From an uncultured Shewanella sp. (GTDB taxonomy: Bacteria; Pseudomonadota; Gammaproteobacteria; Enterobacterales; Shewanellaceae), in NCBI RefSeq assembly GCF_947495455.1, contig NZ_CANLZC010000001.1, positions 1 to 64,000 of the forward strand: a stretch of DNA of 64,000 bases, written 5' to 3'. Every line of letters starts with the position of its first letter. Within the stretch, counting starts at the first letter, position 1. This document shows, one piece after another, positions 33,208-40,112 of this stretch. Under the pieces are notes generated by a model that ran no database searches, was not told the origin of the DNA, and saw only the letters and a program-made list of their open reading frames with translations. Both the position numbers and the translations under genes were made by a program.

Positions 33208-33886
33208 GTTTGAAAATGAAACCGATGTTGACATAAAGGCGCAATACGGCAGCCAGTTTTTCATTCAAGCCATTGCCTTTTTTCGTGCTAAATTGAACCT
33301 GCCCACCGCCCAGTGGGATGATATCTGGCAAGCCGCTCATAATCGTGCCTTTGTGGTGGCAGGGGCCATGGAAGCGGCGCTATTAACCGACTTACGTGAG
33401 GCGGTAGACAGCGCCATCAGTCAGGGAAAATCCATTACATGGTTTCAACGTGAGTTTAAAAGTATTGTCGCCAAAAATGGTTGGAGTCATACAGGTAAGA
33501 GCGACTGGCGGGCCAATATCATTTATTCCACTAACGTGCGGCAAAGTTATAACGCGGGCCGCTATGAGCAGTTGCAGTCATTCGATTATTGGGAGTACCA
33601 GCACGGCGACAGCCGCTACCCCAGAGAGCTGCACCTTAAGTGGCATGGCACTGTATTACCGAAAGACGACCCATGGTGGCAGACTCATTTTCCTGCCAAT
33701 GGCTGGGGCTGTAAGTGCCGCGTTCGTGGTCGCAGTGGGGCCGCCCTCAAGCGCTTAGGCTTGCAAGTCAATGACGCCCCCGTGATCGAATATCGCGACT
33801 GGTTGAATAAAAAAACAGGCGAAGTACACAAGGTGCCCAAAGGCATAGATCCCAGCTTTGACTATGCGCCCAAGCGGGGCAAGTGA
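33197..33886 (+). CDS. Mu F-like head morphogenesis protein (gp30)
   Basis: 229 residues. The Mu_F domain is clear: IIYSTNVRQSYNAGRYEQLQ, then YWEYQHGDSRYPRELHLKWHG and the HFPANGWGCKCRVRGRSG motif (two Cys and Trp-Gly). It is much shorter than Mu gpF, ending right after the core domain. It is a minor head protein needed for prohead assembly and possibly injected. GCGAGGCAAAGC upstream serves as ribosome site inside the portal gene. Confidence 0.9.
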   Translation: MANEFENETDVDIKAQYGSQFFIQAIAFFRAKLNLPTAQWDDIWQAAHNRAFVVAGAMEAALLTDLREAVDSAISQGKSITWFQREFKSIVAKNGWSHTGKSDWRANIIYSTNVRQSYNAGRYEQLQSFDYWEYQHGDSRYPRELHLKWHGTVLPKDDPWWQTHFPANGWGCKCRVRGRSGAALKRLGLQVNDAPVIEYRDWLNKKTGEVHKVPKGIDPSFDYAPKRGK

Positions 33887-33926
33887 TGTTTGGCTCGATT
33901 TATAGCTCAATAAGGGAGTAATAACA

Positions 33927-34367
33927 ATGGCAGGCACCCACATAGACATCACCGCCAGAGGTCAGGTCAAAGTCGCCAAGGCCCTCAATCAATTGCTCAA
34001 ACAAGGGCAAAACCTTAATCCGATATTGGGGGACATTGCCGAGTATTTACTGGAGAGCACTCAGGGACGCTTTGTTGATCAACAAGCTCCAGACGGTAAA
34101 CCCTGGCAGCCCTTAAGCCCCGACAGCCTGCTGACGAAAAAACGCGCCGATCGCATTTTAACTGAGTCCAGCACACTGGCCGATACCTTAAATTATCAAT
34201 TAGCTGCCACTCACTTTCGCTTGGGCAGCCCGCTTGAATACGCCGCCACCCATCAACTGGGCCGCGATGAAGCCAATATCGTAGCGCGGCCATTTTTAGG
34301 GCTGGCCCCCTTTGAGCGGGTGGAGATCATGGGCATGCTCAATCAGCATTTAAGTAAGGTATTATGA
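33927..34367 (+). CDS. Mu gpG-like virion morphogenesis / tail completion protein
   Basis: 146 residues of the phage virion morphogenesis family: an N-terminal helix (VKVAKALNQLLKQGQNLNPI), STQGRFVDQQAPDGKPWQPL, then LTKKRADRILTESSTLADTL and the C-terminal ARPFLGLAPFE. Such proteins finish the tail-joining end. GGGAGTAATAAC ribosome site. It closes the first late operon; a 327-bp gap with a leader element follows. Confidence 0.87.
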   Translation: MAGTHIDITARGQVKVAKALNQLLKQGQNLNPILGDIAEYLLESTQGRFVDQQAPDGKPWQPLSPDSLLTKKRADRILTESSTLADTLNYQLAATHFRLGSPLEYAATHQLGRDEANIVARPFLGLAPFERVEIMGMLNQHLSKVL

Positions 34368-34455
34368 AGGTTTAAGTAAAACGCATTTTAAGTCGCGAAT
34401 GAGCCTAAATCATGCAATGGTATACCTTAATCGCCGTTCGTGGCATACAGGACGA

Positions 34456-34473
34456 TTTAAACAGGGTTTAAAC
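34456..34473. repeat. paired TTTAAA motifs 11 bp apart
   Basis: TTTAAAC starts at 34456 and 34467, spaced 11 bp, inside the gap before the protease operon. CATGCAAT (34412-34419) and ATTGCATG (34477-34484) form a flanking 8-bp inverted repeat. This is a short member of the phased TTTAA family. Confidence 0.45.
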
Positions 34474-34562
34474 ACTATTGCATGGTTTGACCCTGACTCT
34501 CTTTTCACTTATTTTGATCATGCTGTACTAATGTTGTTTTAAGCCGCGTTAGTTTTTGCTCT

Positions 34563-34631
34563 TGACGCGTCAGCGTCCTTCTCCCGATCACGAAACGCTT
34601 TTACTCGTGAACGGGAGTCCTGAAACGTTTC
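34563..34631 (+). ncRNA. two-hairpin late leader element, protease/head copy
   Basis: GACGC/GCGTC closes the 4-base loop GTCA (34564-34577). CTCCCGATCACGA pairs with TCGTGAACGGGAG in 12 of 13 positions (34581-34617). Then comes GTCCTGAAACGTTTC. The stems differ in sequence from the lysis and tail copies but keep pairing. It lies 77 nt before the ATG of the protease gene, the place of Mu PI. CTGTACTAATGTTGTTTTAA upstream (from 34522) resembles the block near 25768 and may be promoter sequence. Confidence 0.65.
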
Positions 34632-34694
34632 AGATCCGCTTGCTTTCCTATTTTTTGCACCATAGCCATATGTTCTCTCAATTGCCCTGTGTCT

Positions 34695-35861
34695 ATGTTT
34701 CAACTTGCCGCCCTCACCAGTAGTTTAACCTTTGCCCTTAAGCCCAATGATGACGGCTATATTCAAGCCCTGCCGGATGGTTACTTTAATGCTGTGGATG
34801 GCCGCCCTCGTGATGTGGCCTCTGGCAAATGGTTAATGGATGCCATCGCCTTTGCGGCCATGCAAGCCAACACGCCCCATCAAGCCGGGGACTTGGTGAT
34901 TGATTATGAGCACCAAACCTTACATAAAGAAAAGAACGGCCAACCCGCCCCCGCCGCAGGTTTTTTTAATATCAAAGATATTCAATATCGGCCCGGCCAA
35001 GGCCTGTTTATTAAGCCGGACTTTAACGATAAGGCACAGGCTCATCTCACTGCCCGAGAATACAAATATTTTTCCCTGGTGTTTAGTTATGACACTGACA
35101 CGGGCCGCCCCCAGTACATTCATAGCGGCGCGCTCACTAACAGACCGGGCGTTGATGGCATGTTGCCCCTTGCTAGCCTCAGTGCACAAATAAGCCCCCG
35201 TATACATCATTTAACGTATTCAACTGATCCAACCCCTCAAAAAGGAGATATTCCCGTGAATGAAACCCTAAAAAAGCTACTCATGAAACTGGGCATAGAC
35301 ATTGGCGATCCCAATGCCGCCCTGACCGATGAGCAGGCCACCGCCGCCCTCAGTGCATTGGATAGCTTAGTGACGCAAGCGGCTGAGGTGGAGCCATTGA
35401 AAACCCAAGTGGCGGCCCTGAGTGCACAAACTCAAGCGGCTCAAAATCAAGCGGCTCAAGCTCAAGCCGCAGGCGCTCCAGTGGATTTAACCCAATATGT
35501 GCCCATCGCCACCTTTAATGCCTTGCGTGAAAAGCTAGTGAGCCTCAGCGCCGAAAATGGCCAGCTCACTATTGAGCAAGCGGTTAAAGACGCGCTGGAT
35601 GCAGGCAAAGTGTTGGCCTGTGAAGAAGACTATTTATTGCAGTTGGGCAAGCAGCAAGGCATGGCAGCGTTAAGCGCTCACCTTGATAGTCGCCAGCCTA
35701 TTGCGGCGCTTACTACCAAGCAGACCACAACCGTGACCCCGCCTGCGCTGTCCAGCGGAGATATGCAAGGGGCGGCCCTATCCAGCGAAGAGTTGCAAAT
35801 GGCGGACGCCTGGGGCATGTCACACGACGAATTTAAAGCAGCGAAAAAGGATGACAAATAA
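34695..35861 (+). CDS. Mu I-like head maturation protease with internal scaffold
   Basis: 388 residues. The N-terminal protease part (SGKWLMDAIAFAAMQANTPH, DLVIDYEHQTLH, REYKYFSLVFSYD, GALTNRPGVDGMLPL) matches the Mu I family, with likely catalytic Ser/His residues there. The rest is an Ala/Gln-rich scaffold (QTQAAQNQAAQAQAAG). AAAGGAGATA lies 6 bases before an in-frame GTG at 35256 (codon 188, VNETLKKLL). The scaffold is therefore probably also made alone from this internal start, as Mu Z is. No ribosome site precedes the main start; a GTG at 34689 is an alternative. Confidence 0.88.
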   Translation: MFQLAALTSSLTFALKPNDDGYIQALPDGYFNAVDGRPRDVASGKWLMDAIAFAAMQANTPHQAGDLVIDYEHQTLHKEKNGQPAPAAGFFNIKDIQYRPGQGLFIKPDFNDKAQAHLTAREYKYFSLVFSYDTDTGRPQYIHSGALTNRPGVDGMLPLASLSAQISPRIHHLTYSTDPTPQKGDIPVNETLKKLLMKLGIDIGDPNAALTDEQATAALSALDSLVTQAAEVEPLKTQVAALSAQTQAAQNQAAQAQAAGAPVDLTQYVPIATFNALREKLVSLSAENGQLTIEQAVKDALDAGKVLACEEDYLLQLGKQQGMAALSAHLDSRQPIAALTTKQTTTVTPPALSSGDMQGAALSSEELQMADAWGMSHDEFKAAKKDDK

Positions 35862-36781
35862 TGGCCATTATTAATGCAGCAAGTTTGCAAGCTCTGCGCA
35901 CTATGGTGCGCAGTGAGTTTCAAAACGCCTTAGTGAATACTGAGCCTAGCTATAAAAAAATAGCCACTGTGGTGCCGTCTAATACTAAATCCAATACCTA
36001 TGGCTGGCTGGGCAGTATGCCGTCCTTTCGTGAGTGGATTGGCGATAGGGTGATTAACTCCATCAAAGAGCACGGTTACAGCATCACTAACCGCACGTTC
36101 GAGAACACTATCGGTATTAATCGCGATGATGTGGAAGACGACACGCTAGGCATTTATGCGCCTATGGTGCAGGCACTGGCCCAAGAAGGGCAAGAGTTCC
36201 CTAACGAGCTGGTGTATGAATTACTGGCTAATGGATTCACCACCGCCTGTTATGACGGGCAAAACTTCTTTGATACGGATCATCCGGTGAATAGTAAGCA
36301 TGACGGCACAGGCACAGATAGCTCTGTCTCTAATGTGTTAGTGGATGATGCCTACACGGGTAAGCCTTGGTATTTGATGGACACCACCCGCCCACTTAAG
36401 CCGCTGATTTTTCAAGAGCGGCGCAAGCTGGCACTCAATACTCTGTTTAATCCCACGGATCCTGCAACCTGGGTTAAAAACGAGTTTCAGTTTGGCGCAG
36501 ATTTGCGTTGTGAGTCTGGCTTTGGCTTTTGGCAGCTAGCATTTGCAGGCAAGATTGAACTCAATGCCACTAATGTATGGGCCGCCAATTCTGCCATGAA
36601 AGCCTTTACTCGCGACGGTGGCAAGAAGCTCAAAGTCAAGCCGAATTTATTAGTTGTATCTACGGATGACGAAAAGCAAGCCACGAAATTGCTCACCCGT
36701 GACTTTATCGATGAAAACGGCACCACAGTGAATAACGAGCTTAAGGGCAAGTTTGAGCTTTTAGTTGTGCCTGAGCTGTAA
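35861..36781 (+). CDS. major capsid protein, Mu gpT-like
   Basis: 306 residues. Family landmarks: LQALRTMVRSEFQNAL, SNTYGWLGSMPSFREWIGDR, INRDDVEDDTLGIYAPMVQA, FFDTDHPV and WYLMDTTRPLKPLIFQERR, KPNLLVVSTD. It builds the icosahedral shell. AAAGGATGAC in the end of the protease gene acts as ribosome site, and the stop/start are adjacent (TAATG). High expression is expected. Confidence 0.94.
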   Translation: MAIINAASLQALRTMVRSEFQNALVNTEPSYKKIATVVPSNTKSNTYGWLGSMPSFREWIGDRVINSIKEHGYSITNRTFENTIGINRDDVEDDTLGIYAPMVQALAQEGQEFPNELVYELLANGFTTACYDGQNFFDTDHPVNSKHDGTGTDSSVSNVLVDDAYTGKPWYLMDTTRPLKPLIFQERRKLALNTLFNPTDPATWVKNEFQFGADLRCESGFGFWQLAFAGKIELNATNVWAANSAMKAFTRDGGKKLKVKPNLLVVSTDDEKQATKLLTRDFIDENGTTVNNELKGKFELLVVPEL

Positions 36782-36845
36782 CGGAATGAGCAAGCATTTA
36801 ACCAATCACGAATGAGCAAGTTATGCAGAGTATGGAGAGAAACAC

Positions 36846-37379
36846 ATGGATACTAATATCAGTGCTAATACCAGTGCTAATACCTGTACTAACAAGAGTA
36901 CTAAGATCCTTAATCTGGCTCACGACGGCTACCGTCGAGCGGGCATTGCCTTTACCAAAGGTGAGAATGCATTGCCTAAGCTGGATAAGGCCCAGCTGGC
37001 GCAAATTGAGGCCGATCCTCGCCTCAAGCTACTGTCAAAAGCTGGGGTGTCGGCCCTTGCCGATAACGGCCAAGCGCAGAGCGGGGCCGTGGACAATACA
37101 GCAAGTGCAGCCGAGCTAATCCCTAAACAAGCGCCTGATAACACGCCAGTCAAGAGTACCAATGAGCAAGATGACAATGCTCAAGATGACAGCGCGCAGG
37201 TGTTTTCGGCCATTGCCTCACTGAGTCTTGACAATAAAGATCACTTCACTGTTAGCGGCAAGCCGCAGGCGGCGGAGCTTGAAAAGCGCTTAAATCGCAG
37301 TGTCAGCGCCAGCGAACGTGACGCCATGTGGCAAGCCTACCAAGACAATCAGGCTCAAACAGAAGAAAAGGACGCTTAA
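36846..37379 (+). CDS. phage head-associated protein, HI1506-like N-terminus
   Basis: 177 residues. Starts with a Thr/Asn-rich repeat (TNISANTSANTCTNKST, 12-bp DNA repeats), then ILNLAHDGYRRAGIAFTKGE and ADPRLKLLSK, the pattern of the FluMu HI1506-type domain, an acidic linker (NEQDDNAQDDSAQ) and a C-terminal helical part. Role unknown, probably head completion or decoration. GGAGAGAAACAC ribosome site. Confidence 0.65.
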   Translation: MDTNISANTSANTCTNKSTKILNLAHDGYRRAGIAFTKGENALPKLDKAQLAQIEADPRLKLLSKAGVSALADNGQAQSGAVDNTASAAELIPKQAPDNTPVKSTNEQDDNAQDDSAQVFSAIASLSLDNKDHFTVSGKPQAAELEKRLNRSVSASERDAMWQAYQDNQAQTEEKDA

Positions 37380-37802
37380 ATGATGTATGCCAGTGCTGAG
37401 CAAATGACAGCCCGCTTTGGTGAGCAAGAGTTAATCGAACTCACCGACAAAGATGGGCAGGCAGGTGAGCTAGTGCAGGCAGTACTTGAGGGGGCGCTCA
37501 GTGATGCCAGCGCCACCATTGACGGCTATTTGGCGGGGCGTTATGCGCTGCCGCTGGCCTCAATCCCTCAAGTACTTGTGCCCATTTGCTGTGATCTTGC
37601 CCGCTATCAGCTTTATGACGAGCAGGTGAGTGAGCAAGTGAGCAATCGCCATAAGCATGCTATGCGCTTTTTGGAGCTGCTGGCATCGGGCAAAGTGAGC
37701 TTAGGGTTAAGCGATGAGGGAGAAGTGCAAGCCGATGACTTGCCCGAGATCACTAGCGCGGGCAGCGTGTTTGCTCGCGATAAATCAACAGGTTTTCTCT
37801 AA
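37380..37802 (+). CDS. Mu gp36-like protein (DUF1320), head-tail connector
   Basis: 140 residues: YASAEQMTARFGEQELIELT, then ALSDASATIDGYLAGRYALP and the C-terminal SAGSVFARDKSTGFL, all typical of DUF1320, which structurally resembles gp6-type head-tail connectors. It directly abuts its neighbours on both sides (overlap TAATG at 37802). AAAAGGACG ribosome site. Confidence 0.85.
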   Translation: MMYASAEQMTARFGEQELIELTDKDGQAGELVQAVLEGALSDASATIDGYLAGRYALPLASIPQVLVPICCDLARYQLYDEQVSEQVSNRHKHAMRFLELLASGKVSLGLSDEGEVQADDLPEITSAGSVFARDKSTGFL

Positions 37803-38254
37803 TGATAGCCTCCATTATTAGCCGCCTCAGTGATGCCAGTTTGGATGCTACAGGCAAAAATCCTTGGTTAACCGTTGAGGGCTTGCTGGATTTATCAGAG
37901 CTAGATGATAAGTCAAATAAGCGCTTTCCCAAACTGTATGTCATTGAGCTGACGGAGCAGGCCAAGCCGGATGTGCGCGGCTCAGGCCCGGCGCTGCAAA
38001 GCGTGCAAGCGGAGATTGGGGTCATTTGTTTAATGTCAAAACGCAACGGCGCTTGCCCAAGCCTCGCGCCTTTGCGTGCAGTCGTTAGAGCACGCTTATT
38101 TGGCTTTGTGCCGCTCGATGATAGTGATGCAAGCCTTGCCCATGACTATGAACCCTTATGGCTCAATGGGGGCGGCTTACTCAAAATTAATGCGGGCCAT
38201 GTGGCATGGCTGGATAAATTCATGACCGAATATACTGCGCAAGCAGCGCAATAA
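37802..38254 (+). CDS. Mu gp37-like tail terminator/minor tail protein
   Basis: 150 residues (DUF1834/gp37-like): MIASIISRLSDASLD, GLLDLSELDDKSNKRFPKLY, VQAEIGVICLM and the C-terminal LKINAGHVAWLDKF. Position between connector and tail tube fits a tail terminator. It overlaps gp36 by one base. Assignment is by position and overall likeness. Confidence 0.7.
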   Translation: MIASIISRLSDASLDATGKNPWLTVEGLLDLSELDDKSNKRFPKLYVIELTEQAKPDVRGSGPALQSVQAEIGVICLMSKRNGACPSLAPLRAVVRARLFGFVPLDDSDASLAHDYEPLWLNGGGLLKINAGHVAWLDKFMTEYTAQAAQ

Positions 38255-38266
38255 AAGGAGAAAGAC

Positions 38267-39169
38267 ATGCGTAAATTTAGAAAAAAAGCGCTGGTGTTTG
38301 CCAAAGAGACCCAATACGGCATGGATGCCATCGACGCGGGGGAAACCGCAACCAGCGTATTAGGCCGTGAGATGAAAATTATGCCCTTGGCGGGGGAAAA
38401 TACAGCCCTGGATTACGATAACGGCGTGCTGGGTAACAGCGCCGAAATCGCCACCGAGACCTATGTGACGCTGGAATTTGGCCTTGATTGGGCGGGCAGT
38501 GGTGAGGCCACCACCCATGCCCCCTATGATAATTTACTCAGTGCCTGTTTGCGTCAAAGCAGTACAGGCTCAGGGCAAATTGAGCGCAATATTCATGATG
38601 ATAGCAGTGACAGTGTGACCTTTTATTTTTACTTAGATGGCGCTTTGCATGCACTCACTGGCGCGCGAGGTAACGTGAAAGTTGAGGCAAAAGCGAAATC
38701 CTTTCCCACAATCAGCTTTACCTTTACTGGGCTGTTTGTGGCCATTACCGCAGCGGCCATTCCTGCCACTAACTTTGCCGCCTGGCAAACACCGCTTAAA
38801 GTCGGCGCGGCTAATACGGCGTGTATGCTGGATGGTCGTGCCGCCAAGCTCATTAGCTTTGAGTATGACCAAGGCAATGAAGTGCAATACATAGAATACG
38901 TGGGCCATGAGGAAGTGATTATTTCTGATTATGCCCCCAGCGGTAAAATCGTGCTGGAAGCAGCGAGTCTCACTGATTTTGACCCTTTCGCGGCCAATAC
39001 GAAAATCCTTGAGTTTGAACTGACCCATGGCGTGGCGGGCAATACCATTAGTTTTAGTTGCAATGAACTGCAATTGGGCCGCGCCGAATATGGCGATCAA
39101 GACGGCATTTTAACTTATGAAATCCCTATTCGCCCCATCGGCAATAGCGATTTATTGATTACGAAATAG
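38267..39169 (+). CDS. major tail tube protein, siphovirus type
   Basis: 300 residues, beta-rich, beginning MRKFRKKALVFAKETQYGMD, with TETYVTLEFGLDWAGSGE, AKSFPTISFTFTGLFV and NTISFSCNELQLGRAEY. This is the layout of long-tailed transposable phages of the B3/D3112 kind, and there is no contractile sheath gene. AAAAGGAGAAAG ribosome site. Its stop codon lies in a 14-bp triplicated repeat. Confidence 0.8.
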   Translation: MRKFRKKALVFAKETQYGMDAIDAGETATSVLGREMKIMPLAGENTALDYDNGVLGNSAEIATETYVTLEFGLDWAGSGEATTHAPYDNLLSACLRQSSTGSGQIERNIHDDSSDSVTFYFYLDGALHALTGARGNVKVEAKAKSFPTISFTFTGLFVAITAAAIPATNFAAWQTPLKVGAANTACMLDGRAAKLISFEYDQGNEVQYIEYVGHEEVIISDYAPSGKIVLEAASLTDFDPFAANTKILEFELTHGVAGNTISFSCNELQLGRAEYGDQDGILTYEIPIRPIGNSDLLITK

Positions 39170-39201
39170 CTTGTACGAAATAACCTGTACGAAATAGCCC
39201 G
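39160..39201 (+). repeat. 14-bp direct repeat, three copies
   Basis: TACGAAATAGCTTG, TACGAAATAACCTG and TACGAAATAGCCCG follow one another at 39160, 39174 and 39188, overlapping the end of the tail tube gene (its TAG is in the first unit). Slippage duplication of a gene end, like the one at 29414. Confidence 0.8.
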
Positions 39202-39202
39202 A

Positions 39203-39240
39203 TTTAAATGCCAGTTAAACCGAATTTAAACTTGTTTTAA
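39203..39240. repeat. TTTAA array at 11-bp spacing (four units)
   Basis: TTTAA at 39203, 39214 (GTTAA), 39225 and 39236, exactly 11 bp apart, filling the gap before the tail chaperone genes. Same family as the arrays at 26126 and 52579. Confidence 0.75.
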
Positions 39241-39265
39241 CCCCTTTATTAAGAGTCTTAAGATT

Positions 39266-39658
39266 ATGAGCCAAACCACTAATACCACCCACGGGAACAC
39301 AACTGACGGGAACACCAATAAGCCCGCCTTTATTTTTACGCCTAAGCGCCATGTTAAGCAGTGGCCCGCCGTGATTAAAATAGCTGGCGATGGCGGGCAA
39401 GTGATTGAACATGAGATTTATCTTGACTTAGTGCTACTGCCCAATGATGAATACATCAAAACCATGCAGCAAGGCGATGCAGCTGTGTTTGACCGCATTA
39501 TGACAGGTTTTAGCGGCATTCAAGCCGCCGATGGCTCGCCCCTAACTGATACGCCTGATAATCGCGCCGCCTTGTATCAGCATGTGCCCTTTACTGAGGC
39601 TCTAGTGACAGCCTATCGTCAAGCCAACAGCGGTGAGGCGGCAAGAAAAAACTCATAG
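39266..39658 (+). CDS. tail assembly chaperone, short (G-like) product
   Basis: 130 residues: a Thr/Asn-rich start, then VKQWPAVIKIAGDGGQVIEH and LVLLPNDEYIKTMQQGD, ending ARKNS. In lambda-like tails the G chaperone and its frameshift product GT guide tail tube polymerisation around the tape measure. The canonical slippery heptamer A AAA AAC at 39646-39652, in the right phase three codons before the stop, would move a share of ribosomes into the -1 frame. That frame continues as the next gene without a stop. Confidence 0.8.
   Translation: MSQTTNTTHGNTTDGNTNKPAFIFTPKRHVKQWPAVIKIAGDGGQVIEHEIYLDLVLLPNDEYIKTMQQGDAAVFDRIMTGFSGIQAADGSPLTDTPDNRAALYQHVPFTEALVTAYRQANSGEAARKNS
39646..39652 (+). promoter_or_regulatory. 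-1 ribosomal frameshift signal
   Basis: AGA AAA AAC TCA TAG: the heptamer A AAA AAC is read with AAA at 39647-39649 and AAC at 39650-39652. A one-base slip back gives CTC ATA GAG GGG GTG and enters the frame at 39664. AAAAAAC is a preferred slippery site in E. coli-type ribosomes. Confidence 0.85.
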
Positions 39659-39663
39659 AGGGG

Positions 39664-40011
39664 GTGCGCGCTTTATATGACGTGCAGCATGCTAGGCTCA
39701 ATCCCCAAGAGCAGCAGGCCATGGATGATGAGATGCGCCTTTTGAATATCACCCCCGATATACCGGCTAAACATGATCCCATTGCCTTTTGGTCAGAGCA
39801 TGAAACCGCCCTTATCTGGTGGCTACAAGTGCAAGATCTCATGCGTTACAGCCACAATCAAATAACGATTTGTGAAGGATTAGACGTGGTGGCAGTGCAA
39901 GCAGATGTGGCCATGTCGGGCCGACAGGTTGACTCAACAGATTATCAAAAGCTACGCCTCATCGGCCATACCGTGACGGGCCTCATTAATGAAAAGCTAA
40001 TGAGCAGTTAA
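39664..40011 (+). CDS. tail assembly chaperone, -1 frameshift extension (T-like)
   Basis: 115 residues counted from a GTG, though expression is more likely only as the C-terminal half of a fused GT product spanning 39266-40011. It has RALYDVQHARLNPQEQQAMD, PIAFWSEHETALIWWLQVQD and a helical end (YQKLRLIGHTVTGLINEKLM). The T domain usually binds the tail tube protein. No ribosome site precedes the GTG apart from GAGGGGG. Confidence 0.75.
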   Translation: MRALYDVQHARLNPQEQQAMDDEMRLLNITPDIPAKHDPIAFWSEHETALIWWLQVQDLMRYSHNQITICEGLDVVAVQADVAMSGRQVDSTDYQKLRLIGHTVTGLINEKLMSS

Positions 40012-40016
40012 TGAAA

Positions 40017-40092
40017 CAGCCTTGAGCGCAGGCTTATATAAAGTGCAGCCTTGAGCACATAAACAGCCCTGAGCGCAGGTTTATATAACGTG
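40017..40092 (+). repeat. 29-bp repeat, two full copies and one partial
   Basis: CAGCCTTGAGCGCAGGCTTA plus TATAAAGTG (40017-40045) recurs as a truncated unit (40046-40063) and an almost full one (40064-40092), in the gap between the chaperone and tape measure genes. No hairpin of note. Slippage duplication. Confidence 0.75.
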
Positions 40093-40112
40093 AACAAGGA
40101 AAAGGAAACGCC

